Both the position numbers and the translations under genes were made by a program. Positions 1 through 12,261 of a stretch of DNA of 64,000 nucleotides are shown piece by piece (position 1 is the stretch's first letter; each line of letters opens with the position of its first letter). Origin of the DNA: Chelydra serpentina (taxonomy: Eukaryota; Chordata; Testudines; Chelydridae); contig JBAIAC010000008.1 in NCBI GenBank assembly GCA_037349315.1, positions 39,840,001 through 39,904,000 on the forward strand. Direction: 5' to 3'. Below the pieces are notes generated by a model. The model was not told the DNA's origin, searched no databases, and was given only the letters and a program-made list of their open reading frames with translations.

Positions 1-2975
1 GGCTGGTGCTTCACTCTGCGGGGTAGTGGGGCGCCCGCCCGCCTCGCTACAAGGAGATAAAATGTTTGTATATATTCTTTTAACTATATTACAAAAGACA
101 TAAGATCATTTTTAGCAGGATCGTAGTCCTTCTAGTAATGTAGCTATGCTACTTTATTACAGAACAGTTGGATGTACTGTATTCTCTTAATCCATAATAC
201 AATAAAGATGTAACCCTTTTATTGTCTGTGGTTCGTTCATCTGGTTTGTTCATTGTGGGTTAGCAATGCATCTTGCATTGTGCAAAGTCATGTTTCAGTT
301 GGCAGACATTAGTCTGTCTTTGTTTGTGATGATTATTCCTTTTTAGTATTCAGTGCATGGAAGAAAATGTGATGTAAGGGAATTGGTCTGCTGTCTTACA
401 GATTGATTCAGCCATTTATTTCTGTTTCCTTAAGGTATGAAACACTGCAATAAAAGTATTTCCTTTACCAAAAATGATTTTGCATAGAAATGCATATTAA
501 TCATAATTGTTGACTCTTTTAAAAAACTGGCATGTGAAAAATATAATAAAGGAAAAAAATACAGTATTTATATCTTAATTGAGCTTCTATTTTATATTTT
601 AAATTTATTCTTCAGAGTACATTTTACTAGTATTTTAAGGCTTTAAAGTTATGCATTAGCATACTTGCAGAAATGCAAATATAAATTTTATAATTAGCAA
701 GGAGAGATTCTTAAGGTTGCAAAAATCTCCGTTAAAAATAGATATTTTGTGAAAAAAGCTAAATATTTTCATCAATACTTGACACGATTAAAAATAATTA
801 AGTAGGAATTAAATCATGCTGTTGAGACCAGGAATTCTTGTGAGATTGGCAGAATGTTTTTTTTAACATTGAACATTTAACAGAGAAGCATTGCTCTCTA
901 GCTGGTGGTCCTATTGGGTTACACAAGAGAGCTGTATAGGAAATGGGCTTCCAGTATGCAACTGTAAAATAATTTTAGATTTCAGGGAAACAACATTTAA
1001 GAAGTTAAAGAATATGGGGCTAAATCTTACTGAGTCCAGAGAATATGCATGCAAGAGTATTAAATGACCTAGAAAACAAACTTACTACATTTTTTTTTTA
1101 AGTAATGGAAAACTGAGGTACCTGAATCTGGGGTGCTGGAATGGGGCGGGGGGAGCAATGGAGGGGAGAAAAGAAAGGGGGAATGATATACCAGACTTTT
1201 GTCAACTTTTTATAATAAAATTACAAAAAGAAGGGAAGGCAGTAGATTTAGTGTTTGTGTTTTAGTAAAGTATTGATTGCAACATGAAATCTTACACTCC
1301 AAATTAATTCCAATCAGCTGTCAGATGAACACTTGTACAATAAGAACAGGTTGAAGATCCATAACCAAAGGGTTATGAAAAAATGAATGGCTAAGTATCA
1401 AATTGCATTTAGGTAGGTGTCTAGCAGGGACCCAGAAAAATCTCTGTTGGATTAATTATTTAATTAGCTAGAAAAGAGTAAACAATATATAATGAAATTC
1501 ACAATTGATAATTGAGAAGAGCTGTGAACATGAATAACACAAATGGATGTCAAAAGGTCAGAAGTGAGGGGGGAGTAGTTTTAAACTTAGTTTAATGGAA
1601 ACTAATCATATGAGGAAAATATCCAAAATGCAAATTTCTGGACTTTTTCAAGTTTCTTCCTCTCACTGATTTTTTGCTATGTGTGAAGAGTTACCAGAAC
1701 AAAGCACATAAAAACCCAAACAAAAAAAACCCCTAACAAAAAACCCATCTAAACCCGACAACACACATAGCAGCAACTAGAGCCCTTAATGGAATTCTTT
1801 AGGAGGAAAATATAGAAATCCAAATATTGATGGTTTGGCAAAGAGATGACCGAGTGGGGACATGAGTTCACAAAGATTTGAAGGATCTGAACATCAAAGA
1901 GGGAGAGTAATTAATTAGCATACTAAAAGGAAACAAACAGAATTAATAGGGTAAAATTACAGTAAGAAAGTGAAAGTCAGGCTGTGTCCAGAAAATCTTA
2001 AATCTGTTAGTTGCGAAGTAATCTGGCAAATTTAGTGGTGATGTAAATCCCATTGCGTGGCACATTTAAAATTGGCCTGGCCATGATTTATATTTGACAC
2101 AATTTCAGATTTTGTTTATTTTTTGTGGGAATTTATTCTCTTGTCTCTAAAAGTTATTTAAGACATAAGGAAATAATAAATTGAATAGAATTAACATAAC
2201 ATTTCTTCTATCATCTCTTAAAATCCTTAAAGTTCTAAGGTTTAGAAATCTATCTGGAATGTGAAAATTGTATATTTCGAGTTATAAAGACACCATTTTT
2301 TCCCATGTTTATAATGTCGTGTCACCTACAATTCTCTAGTGACAAATTCACTTTCCTGGAAAGATGGTCCAATTTACAGTAGTTATTAAATATACTTTAT
2401 TTGTTACTATTCATAAGATATTGTAGGAGATGTCAGCAAGAATTGTATGGTATGTGTGCCATCTGAAAAGTTTGTATACTAAAGTAGCACTTCTACAGAA
2501 GAGGAAATAGTAATCATATAATTAATATGACTTAGATGATCTCATGCTAAATACTTGATCCTCTTTTCAGTTATATGAATGAGCATGGCCACATATCTTG
2601 TAAAATTTTGCTATTGTGTCAGTATTTAGTAGCCAGTTACACTGGTATGCATCACTGCATCTCTTTGAACCTGAGGATAGGATTGAGTCCTATAAATTTA
2701 GGCAAGTGACAAAACACATTTGTGTGATTTATAACATGCTTTCACATCATAGACATTCCAAAATAAAAGCACAGATAATTTTTAACTAGACTTTTGTTCA
2801 GTTCAAGGAAGGGAAATTTATTTGGAGCATTAATTAAGATTGCAACCAAGTTCCATTGTAAAGCCTATTTTTAGGCTCTATCTTCCCCCGTAATTTTGGC
2901 TATGAAAAGTATTTAGGCTGGATGAATTCCAGATTTATTCTGCAGCAAAGGAATAATTTTTTGCAAAGGCTGAAG
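1..2975. other. AT-rich intronic sequence
   Basis: No exon, RNA gene or classifiable repeat is visible. The first 50 or so bases are strikingly GC-rich compared with what follows and could be the edge of a repeat cut by the window start. The remainder is AT-rich with short A and T runs, as expected for a large vertebrate intron. Confidence 0.6.
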
Positions 2976-2979
2976 AATA

Positions 2980-3170
2980 CTGATTCATATATTATAAGGC
3001 CGAAGGGACTGTTATGATCTAGTCTAGTCTTCTGAATAACACAGGCCATAAAAATTCACCCAGTAAATTACTGCATCAAGCCCATATTGTCTGAGCTAGA
3101 GCATATCCTTTATCAAGACATCCAATTTTGATTTAAAGATGTCCAGTGATGGGCCTTGACATGGGCACAG
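2980..3170 (-). mobile_element. CR1 LINE 3' fragment
   Basis: Read on the minus strand this matches the CR1 3' untranslated region: the block about GGACTGTTATGATC, then AACACAGGCCATAAAAATTC and CATCAAGCCCATAT, in the order found in sauropsid CR1 tails. It is 5'-truncated and diverged. The same tail type recurs on the plus strand near 40200 and 63900. Confidence 0.7.
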
Positions 3171-3599
3171 GTTCATACCAGGAGATAGCATTGCAGGGTT
3201 GGTGTTTAAATGTGCATACTACATTTGTGTTAGGGTAGTTAAATGATCAGTCTTTTGGAACCTGAGGTCTATGGCAAGTACTGGGAAGGTGAACAGGGGA
3301 AGTATATTGACTTTTTAGTCCACATAAGGAAGGTAGTTGGAGTAGAGAGGCTTTTCTGTCTCATAATAGAATTGTGGATAAGGTTAGGGTGGTGTTTCAG
3401 AGTTAGATATGGCAAATAAGAAGAGCCAGCCATATATGATCTCTTGACCATAGTGAGAAGTTGACCTGAAGAGGGTCAAGTCTGTGATCAGTATATGGAG
3501 GGGAGGGACAAAATCATGTGTGGGAAAATTGACCCTACATTTTTTTTGTTCCAGGAGTAAGTTGACTAGTACCCTCCTCCCACTCTTCCCTGATCTTGA

Positions 3600-3815
3600 A
3601 AAAGGACATATGCTCCTTCATGTCCTCTCGCCTTCCTCCATGCAGATGCACAACCAGGCTGGTGGCCCCATCTTCACTATCATTGGTATCAAGTGGGAGC
3701 TGCCACGTCCCTGTAGCCCCTGTGGGGAGGGGCAGCTGGCTCCGCGCACTGCCCCCCATCCCCAGTGCTGACTCCGCAGCTCCCATTGGCTGAGAACTGC
3801 GGGTGTTTGGGTTTG
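3600..3815. repeat. GC-rich fragment of a non-autonomous hAT element
   Basis: The stretch ending in CAGCTCCCATTGGCTGAGAA matches the interior of the truncated hAT-type element near 53250, which carries the same CAGCTCCCATTGGCTGAG block. No terminal inverted repeat is present, so only an internal piece is supported. Frames that are open here follow from GC content and do not look like genes. Confidence 0.35.
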
Positions 3816-6800
3816 TGTGATTAGACAATTGGCAACCGTAACTCCCCTGCACTGGATTCTTTCTGCTCCCTCAGATCCTCCCTGCTCGCTCAGCAGCCTG
3901 CTGTTCACCAAGGTTGAATTTCCATTTCACTTGGACGAGCAAATGAGTGGGAGTTGTTTCAACCCTGGGCAAGATGCTGATGTATGGACGATAATGTGAT
4001 ATTGACCTGGAAGGTGGTGTGTGAGCCACATGGTGGATTATGGCTCTTGAAGACTTATCATCATATTCCCATATTGGAAACATCTAGGGAGAAAAATGTG
4101 TGTAAGAGGATGTTTGATCTATATGGGGAGAAGTGGTCTCTTTATTTTTTTGAAAGTGCAATAAGATCTTTAAGAGATTATAGAGCCTCACAGTTCATAC
4201 AAACACATCTACTTCAACTTTGGGTTGCTTTTTTTGTGTGTAGCATCTCTTGGTTCTTAGGATATCCTTTGCCCAAATCCTTGGACTTAAAAAAGTGAAA
4301 ATTTGGCCCTTCCCAGGATCATCTTTTCCTTTCTTCCTGGTCACTACTGATATCTCTGATACTTCTGAGTCACACTTTTACAGGAATTTTTCCCAGCATG
4401 CTGATCTGGTAGCAGACAGTTTAGATTTTCTAAACAATATGGCCATGACTTAAACTAAAAGTAACCACATTTATTTAATAGTTTCCTTTTTGTTGTACCA
4501 CACTGTTGTATAGCTTGTGTGATGTATGTTTAGTATGAGTTTCTATGTTTTCTCCCCTATTCTTTGTGCTGGCAAACAAGTTTTTTTTGGTAGAGAATAT
4601 TTCTGTGTTAATGTCAATGTATTTTCATAAATCCCAGTTGAAACAATTCTTTATGAAAAATAGTCTAAAGGTCAATGCATGGAAACGGACGTCATAAAGG
4701 ATTAGGTTAATAGAACTAGTAAGTATGATCCCCAGCACTCCTAAGTGCCCGGGAGAACTTCTAATTTTCATTTTCTGATCTTACTCTTTAGCAACCAAGT
4801 GATTTTTGTGCGGGGACCCCTTTTTTGCTCACTTCTACAGACGGAAAAACCAACTCGGCCATGCTGCTGTGAGTCTATGTAGCACTGGCATTGTAATAGA
4901 TACAGCAGATAAAGAATATTTAAAAGGACAGCTTTGATATAGTGATGGTACATGATATAGTGATATTCCCAAAAGCATCTCTGTTCTTATTGTAGAAACA
5001 AATAAACAAATGCAAGCTAAGACACAACTGTTCCCAAACACCAGGTTCCAGCTTTTGGTAATTTTTTTTTTTTAGCCAAATTCCTAGCCCTTAGAAACAT
5101 GGAAATTTAGCCCTTTCCCACAATTATTTCCCCACCCCCTCGTGATAGTAGTTACACTCACACTCACACACCAGTCCTGGAATGGTCAAACAGAATCCAG
5201 GCAATTCTTCTTTCAGGAATCTCAGCCCAACACTGATGCCTGATTCCCAGACAGCAACTCTGCCTTGAGAATGTCTCCAATTAGAGATGAAGGCAGAGAG
5301 CAAGTTCTCCTGCTGCTTGCCATAGCGTGTCTTTCCCAAAAACCAACACACAGTATTTCTTCCCAAGACTGAACATCAACTCACAACCTAAGAAAAACTG
5401 AAGACTGTCATACTACATGTATACATTTCCTTAACTTTTACCTTTCTTATACATGAGGAAATGGCACATGCGCACAAACGCTAGTTTCAAGACACTTACA
5501 AGACACTTTAACGACATCACACTATGAAATCAGCATTTCATTTATGTAGGAATTTTGCAGGGAGACAAAGAAGAGATTCTTTAAAAATATAAATAGCCTA
5601 TCAAACAACCAGAAAGACCCTTCATATCACGTTCCTCTGAGTTCCTTATTTCCTGGTTCTACTCTTGTCCAGCATTTGGCAGGGCCTGCTTCTCGGAATG
5701 CTTTTTCTCCCTTTTTAAAATCTTAGTTTCTATCCTCCTCATAACATCCTCCGCTGCCCCCAATGAATATGAATTACCTGGTATTTTATGAGACTGTCTT
5801 CGTTGCTTTATAAATTGGCTGCTAGAGGGCACTGAAGAAGCTGTTGCCTGCAATTCTTTCTCTGCAAGTTCAGCTGTTATTATGCATACCACTTGTGGCT
5901 TCTGCTAACTGCGGAATCTAAAGGCCTGTTTAAAAATAAATAAATAAATAAAACCCCTTGTCTCTACCAGTGGCATTTCTGAGTGCTGCTGTTGAGACTT
6001 TTGGGTATGTATAGCTCTTAAGATTCTGAAAGTATGGAGGGTTTGACAAAATGTCTTCCATGTTGTAGAGAGGTGCCCTAGATGTGGGATTGAATGACTA
6101 ATTATTTGACTGTAGAACAGGGTGGCAGAGGAGTAGGAGATAGGTGGCATGTCATAGTCATCCATGTTGAATTGTCTGTGGAACAACACTAATGTAAAAA
6201 CATTTAGATACTCACATTAAACATCAGATCAAGTTGTTAAATTCTAATATTTCTTAAAAATTTGCTAAATTATTGCATCCTGCGTGACGAAATATATATG
6301 TAATGGTGCAATGTGAGTGGCAGTCTTTAAAGTTATTCCAAACCCAATGTTCTTTGGTTTTTTTTTAAAAATCCCACAGTTAAAATGGGCAAGTAATAGC
6401 AATATATTTACCTGTCAAATCATTTAAAAAACCCAAGCACTTAAAGCAAGGAAAAGACATAAATCCTACAGTACTATACAGAGTGGATTTGATTTCAGCT
6501 CACTAACAACTCTGACTCAATAATTTTATTTTTAATTTTTGTTACCTTTATTAGAGTATCTAAATTATCTATTTAATGGCTTTTTCTGCCCTTAAGAAAA
6601 TATCGGTTAATATAGTTTTTCCAATTGAAGGACTATTTTTAGTTAAGTACTTACGTAAGTGTTGTTTCTTGAGAATAATCTTGAATATCCAGTGCAGCTG
6701 CAAAGAATTGTTGGATTGAAGTCACAGAAAAAACCCATGAATAGATATTGGGTGAAAAAAATGCAAGAAACACTGCTTTAACACCTCTATAGATTTATTA

Positions 6801-7175
6801 GGTGCAGTTTTACTCCCATTGAAGTCGATGGCGAACTCCCCTGGATTTGAGATTAGACCTCTAATATTCAATCATACTGAATGCCCTTTGCCTTGCAAAA
6901 GGAGATGGTGGGTGCTGACCAGGGGGTTGTTGGAGCAGGCTTGAGCACTTCTCAACACTGTGGATGGGGATAGGAAGGTAGGAGCAGAAACAAGATTGGC
7001 TTATCTTGGAGGGATCAGTGAGTGAGCAAGCTTCTCCTTTCTTTTTTGTTCTTTTGGGGGTAATAAAGTTTGGTATTTTGCTTCTCTCTCTCTGTTCATG
7101 GGATGCATTCTGGTGGGTGCCTTCTCACACTTTACCTTCAGGTTACCCCCACCAATTGAAAAGCCCGAGTCTAGA
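3816..7175. other. Intronic sequence, no gene recognised
   Basis: Nothing codes convincingly on either strand. A short AAAT run lies at about 5932-5951. Around 6810-6860 is a block with CTCCCATTGAAGTCGATGG, which resembles ancient amniote interspersed repeats but is too short to classify. Confidence 0.55.
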
Positions 7176-7183
7176 CTCTAGAA

Positions 7184-7615
7184 CAGGGGTGGGCAAACTA
7201 CGGCCCGCGGGCCCATCCTGCCCGGCCCCATAGCTCCCGGCTAGGGAGGCTATCCCCTCCCCTGCTGTCCCTCCTCCCCCGGAGCCATGCCGCCACGCAG
7301 GCAGTGCTTTGGGGGGCGGGGCTGCACGCTCCAACTGGGCCGCGCGGCTACCATGCTGCTCTGAGTGGCGTGGTAAGGGGCCGGGGGGTTGGATAAGGGG
7401 CAGAGGTCCCAGGGGGCAGTTAGGGGACAGGGAGCGGGGGGGGGGGTTAGATGGGTCGGGGATTATGAGGGGGGCAGTTAGGGGGCGGGAAGTGAGGAGG
7501 GCAGCTAGGGGGCGGGGGCCAGGCTGTTTGGGGAGGCCAGCCTTCCCTACTTGGCCCTCCATACAGTTTTGCAACCCCGATGTGGCCCTTGGGCCAAAAA
7601 GTTTGCCCACCCCTG
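7184..7615. mobile_element. hAT-type MITE, complete
   Basis: The ends are CAGGGGTGGGCAAACTACGG and its imperfect complement ending GTTTGCCCACCCCTG. They are flanked by a perfect 8-bp target duplication, CTCTAGAA (7176-7183 and 7616-7623), diagnostic of hAT transposition. The 432-bp interior is very GC-rich, has G-run repeats at about 7375-7515, and has no transposase. It is non-autonomous and must have been moved by a related hAT transposase. Confidence 0.9.
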
Positions 7616-7623
7616 CTCTAGAA

Positions 7624-8942
7624 GGTAAGATGTGATTCTACTACCACAGATTAAAGCTTTGTTCCCAGCTATGCCACAATATACCTATATAAATGTTGGC
7701 AAGTTTAAATAAACTTTTGTTCCTCGGTTTCACCTTCTGATTCTCTGTCCTGTCACTTCACGACAAAACCATCTGTCTTTTTAGGGCTGCAGTCTCCCCA
7801 AAGTCCCAGTTTCACAGTTTGATGGCTCATTCACAGGAAAACCAAAAACACACCTGACACCACCCTGAATGCTGGCACCTGCTGTTCCTTCCTTTCTCCA
7901 GCCTTCAGATTTTTGTATGTTTCAATATCTTAACCTGTTCATCACAGTGGAACAGGCAGGTAGGATGGAGGGTGTGTTGTGTTTTACATGAACACAAATA
8001 AAAATGAAATTGGTAGGTCTAAATGTTAGCACCATGAGCAGCAATAAGTGTCACTTTATAGACAACGTTCCATTTCCTCTCTTGTACTGCAATATATTGC
8101 AGAAATCTCATTAGCAAATGATGCTCTGACTTGGGTATGTTGCTATAGTACAGCATTATGGGATGAGTTAAGAAAGGACTACCTGTTTTTAAATTTTGAT
8201 TACTTTTCAAAGTGTAATGTTACTCAGTTTTTTTATAGCTTAAATTATTGAGCTTTAATTTTGGAAGCACTTTTTAGGAAGTCTTCACAACTACATCTAT
8301 TTCAAATTCAAAAATCTTTTATCTGATATGTGACGTAGAGTTGCTTTTCAAATAAATGGGAGTTAACTGATTTCTGGAAAATTTATACTTTCAGTTCTTA
8401 TAAAGGAATTATTAAAAATATTTAAATATTAACTAAAGCATATGAGAGGGACATATGCAAGTGGGGAAAATAACATTTTAAATTTAGAAGAAAAAAAAAG
8501 AATTTTTCTATTAAATTTGATCTTGATACTGTGAAAATGTATAGATAGTTCTTTTAAAATATACTAGTTTAAATTATGTTGATTATAGCGATTGAGCTGC
8601 TTTATACACCAGCAAGTTTTTAGGTTGGCATTCTTCTGGAGGATGTGTGGCAGCAGGCGAGAGTGTAGGGGTCATGTGTTGTCAAAGAATGATGGCATGT
8701 CTTGGCAGCTGAAGAGCTTGGTGTTGGGGAAGCTTGTCTTCAGGAGTAAAAGATTTTGGTAGCTGTTCAGGGAGGCGATGTGTTATCCTGGTGGTGTGAT
8801 AAGATTTTGCATTTGTGAGGGTGCTTTTTGAAAGTGCTTTCTGGGGTCTGTATGTATTAGGCTGTTGGTGGTGGTGATGTGGCTGTCTTAAATCATTTAT
8901 TACTGTTGTTATAGTTTTAGGAACCAACCTCTTCAGGGCTTC
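7624..8942. other. Intronic sequence, no gene recognised
   Basis: Mostly AT-rich. The part at 8600-8940 is open on the minus strand for about 85 codons with many His, Gln and Thr residues. I recognise no family and no splice or start context, so it is not called a gene. Confidence 0.5.
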
Positions 8943-8950
8943 AGTGTGAC

Positions 8951-9450
8951 CAGGGCCGGCCCTACCTTTTTGGCCGCTCCAAGCAAAAAAAACAACAACC
9001 CACAAGCGCCGCCCCCCCCCCCCAACAATGCCGCCCTGCCAAAACGCGGGGGGGGAGGGGGGAGGGGCCGGCGAGGAGGGCGGCATGCCCGCCGCTCCGC
9101 TCCCCCTGGTGGTGGGGAGCGCGGAACACCTGCTGCCCCGGCCGGGGCGCCGGCGGGGAGCGGAGTGCGCTGGTGGGGAGTGGAGCACGCCTGCTGCCCC
9201 ACTCCCCCGGCTGGGGCGCCGGCGGGGAGCAGAGCACGCCTGCAGCCCCGCTGCCCCAGCTGGGACGCCGGCCGGAGCGTGGCACCATGCACGCCAGCGG
9301 CCCTGCTCCCCCGGCAGGGGCGCCAGAGGACGATTAGTTTTTTTTAAAAATAAAAATACAAAAAACAAAAAAAAAACCTAGAGTGCCGCCCCCCGTCCAG
9401 GTGCCGCCCCAAGCACGTGCTTGGTAGGCTGGTGCCTGGAGCCGGCCCTG
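8951..9450. mobile_element. hAT-type MITE with internal GC tandem repeats
   Basis: The termini are CAGGGCCGGCCCTA and GGAGCCGGCCCTG, with a perfect 8-bp duplication AGTGTGAC at 8943-8950 and 9451-9458. The 500-bp body holds four or so degenerate GC-rich units of about 40 bp built around GGGGCGCCGGCGGGGAGC (9130-9320). The termini resemble those of the larger hAT at 17848-19589, so the two may have shared a transposase. Confidence 0.88.
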
Positions 9451-9458
9451 AGTGTGAC

Positions 9459-10520
9459 ACTTTTCTATTTGATAATGTGTAGACAGTCTTGCACTAGAGT
9501 ATAGGGTTGCAGATCTTGATCAAGTATGATACATGGTTGGGAGCGTCCCAGACTCCATTTCAAGTATGAGAATGCACAGTTCAGTTGAGATGTCCTGTAC
9601 GAGCCCAGAACAAAAGCAGGTGGATTCCAACGTTCTCTCATGTTGGTAGGGGAAATATTACATTGGAGATTGGTGACTGGAGGGAAGTCAGCTAGGCAGC
9701 CAGTTTTATATTAAGACTGGGATAAAATCTTGGTTTCCACATAACCGAAAGGTGCACACTTGTAAAATTAGAGCACACCTCCTGAATGAGGCTGGCAGGA
9801 TAGAAGGCAGGAACTCCAGGATGGAATGAGTGGGGTAATTCAGGCAATTGTCTGGGAGAGAGGAGTTTCCTGTCTCATTCTCTGAGCAGTAGGTGAAAGA
9901 GAGCTAAAGAAACCAGGCAGCAAGCATGGTATTGCCAGTAGGAGCCAGTTGTAGTGAAGTCGTCACTACCTGAACTTGAGGTGATGCCTCCTCTAATCAA
10001 TCGACTAGTTTCTGGGTGTATCTGTATCCTTCTATTAGCACTCTATGATATTTCAAGGAAATATATTTAAAAAATCATGTAAAAAGTAAAGGACGGAAAT
10101 TTTTTTAAAGGTCAGAGCATGATTAGTATCGGAGTATGATCCTTTGCATGATCACTGCTGAAGTGTGGGACAATGTGCGCGATATTGATTTGATACAGGA
10201 GAGGGAATATTAGATTCCAGATACAGGATTCCCCTTAAAATGGTTGTTGCTGGGGCATTATTCTGTCCTGCCCTTCAAAATCAGCAGCAGGGTCCCTCCA
10301 TTCCTTGCTTTTAAATTGGAATCAATTAACTCTTTACAAAATAAAGCCAAACAAAGCCAAGTTGGAGAAAATAGTTTGTGATCATGTAACCAAAGACTGC
10401 AGACAAAGAAGCTAAATTAAGAGTGCACAAGCAACCTTAACTCTGGCATTTTTAAACTTTTGAGTGTTTGACTTTGCAACTTTTATGTTCTTTTAATGCA
10501 GATTTTGTGTGTGCAATTTC
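9459..10520. other. Intronic sequence, no gene recognised
   Basis: No coding signal, no terminal repeats and no clear repeat family are seen in this stretch. Confidence 0.5.
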
Positions 10521-10524
10521 CTAT

Positions 10525-10625
10525 GTTTTTCAGGGACCGTATTTGTTCTGGGTTTGTACAGCACCTGGCACAATGGGGTCCTGGTTTGTGACCAATCCTG
10601 GGAGCTATTGTAATACAAATAACTG
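10525..10625 (-). mobile_element. L2/MIR-like repeat fragment
   Basis: The block with TTTGTACAGCACCTGGCACA followed by ATGGGGTCCTGG and a terminal GTAATACAAATAA matches the 3' end of ancient L2/MIR-type retroposons of amniotes. The element reads on the minus strand. It is old and short. Confidence 0.55.
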
Positions 10626-10800
10626 AAAAAAATCCATCTTTTTGCAACATATTGACACTGATGTGGGTCATCACCTGGTTTGGACCCTTTAGATGCCTGA
10701 CACAAACTTCTACCCCTTGAGTTAATGGAGTAACAGATAGCAATAGTAGGTTGTCATCCTCTGTGTGGACCAGCATTAGAGAATGGGAGACCTTGCCAGT
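10626..10800. repeat. Unclassified interspersed repeat, copy A
   Basis: The block running from GTGGGTCATCACC through AGTTAATGGAGTAACAGATA to CCTCTGTGTGGACCAGCA has a recognisable relative at about 42700-42895 in the same order. It is therefore a dispersed repeat, but I cannot name the family. Confidence 0.5.
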
Positions 10801-10900
10801 GGGCTTCAAGATATTTGCTGATATCAAAGGGATCATGAGACTTGGGTTTCATTCTAGACTCTGGAAGGGAATGTATTCTAGTGGACAGATTCTTCTGACC

Positions 10901-11683
10901 ACTCACCCCAAGCTTGACTCTCGTATCCCATTGTCTCCAGCCTGTCCGAGTCAGGTCTCTTCACCTAGCTGGTCTCAATCTACACTTGTCAGGCTTCTCA
11001 CCCCAGTCTTCTTCCCCAGCAGGTCCTAATCTCATGCCTTCAAATTCCCTGCTCTAGCCTTCCCTCTCCCTCAGCACTCTTCCAGTCTTAATGTCCGGCT
11101 GTTCCCAGTCCCTCTGCACCACATGCTCCTCATTCAATCTGTCTCTCTCCCCCCGCCCCCAGTCTGCCCTCCAGAAGCCACTTTGCCAATATTTATCATC
11201 CCCACTAGCTCCCAGTAATAATCTTCCTCCCTGGAGCCTTCTCCAATCTCAGAAACCCCATCCCTCCTGACTCCTTGTCCTAGTCTCTTTTCCCAGCCAT
11301 TGCTAGTTCTTTCCCACCGCCCCCAGCTTCTCATCAGATAGGTCTCCTGTTCCTCTTCACCTCCTTACCCTGCCCCACTGAATCTCAGTTCTAGTCTCTT
11401 TGCCCAGTTTGTCCCAATCTCCTTTATGATGACTCATCTGATCTCATATCAGCCCCCCCCCCCCCCACCCGCTACCCCCTGGGACCTGTTTCCCTCCCTG
11501 GCTCCCAGATCCCAATCTCCTTGCTCTGTCAGTCTCACCCCTCTGACCTCAACCTGTTCCTTCCATCCCACCAGCTTCATGTCCCAATCTACTCTGCCAC
11601 ACCCCTCCCACAGGTCCAACACTTGTCCCCTCTGCATTCACATCAGGCAGGTTCCTCCTTCACCCTGTCTTGGTTCCCTGGGA
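10901..11683. repeat. Pyrimidine-rich degenerate minisatellite
   Basis: About 780 bp in which the plus strand is dominated by C and T. Phrases such as CCCAGTCT, CCCAATCTCC, CTAGTCTC and TTCCCAGC recur at irregular spacing, suggesting an old tandem array that has drifted. It includes a C run near 11453-11466. Open frames here are low-complexity artefacts. Confidence 0.6.
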
Positions 11684-11712
11684 GTGTGTGTGTGAGTGTG
11701 TGTGTGTGTGTG
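11684..11712. repeat. (TG)n microsatellite
   Basis: A short TG dinucleotide run with one GA interruption closes the pyrimidine-rich tract. Confidence 0.85.
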
Positions 11713-12261
11713 ATTGAGATGACAGGAGAGACCGTCTCCCTTCTCTCAGTACAGGTGCCTGGACCTGTCATGGCCCACAGCAACCTAGAACTGCCATTGC
11801 AAGAAAAGTCCTGCTCAGCACCAGGTTTGAAGCGTCCATAGTGTGGAGGGAATCTTTGGGGGAAATTAGCTGCAACAATCTAAGGGTATGTCTACACTAC
11901 GGGACTAGTTCGATTTTTCTTTAACCGAACTTGTGAAACCGATATTGCAAGGTCGATCGTGCGAATCCACAGCAAGGACCTTAATTCGAATTTGTGAGTC
12001 CACAGTAACGGGGCAAGCGTCGACATTGCAAGCGGTGCACTGTGGGTAGCTATCCCACAGTTCCCGCAGTCCCCGCTGCCCACTGGAATTCTGAGTGTAG
12101 CCCCCAGGGTCTTCTGGGGCCAAAAATGTGCCGAGGGTGGTTATTGGTAAATGTCGTCACTCGACCCACACTCCCGCCCTCCCTACGTGAAAGTGCCGGC
12201 GGGCAATTAATTCGCGCCCTTTTCCGGTGATTGACAGCTCGGACGCCACAGGACAGCGAGC

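Noticed and set aside
7143..7635. Overlapping Pro/Gly-rich open frames on both strands
   Set aside because: They cover the GC-rich interior of the 7184-7615 MITE and its flanks; stop codons are rare there by composition.
8682..9368. Long minus-strand open frame of 228 codons
   Set aside because: It runs across the right part of a hAT MITE with an exact target duplication into unrelated flanking intron. The MITE part is GC-rich tandem repeat, so openness follows from composition.
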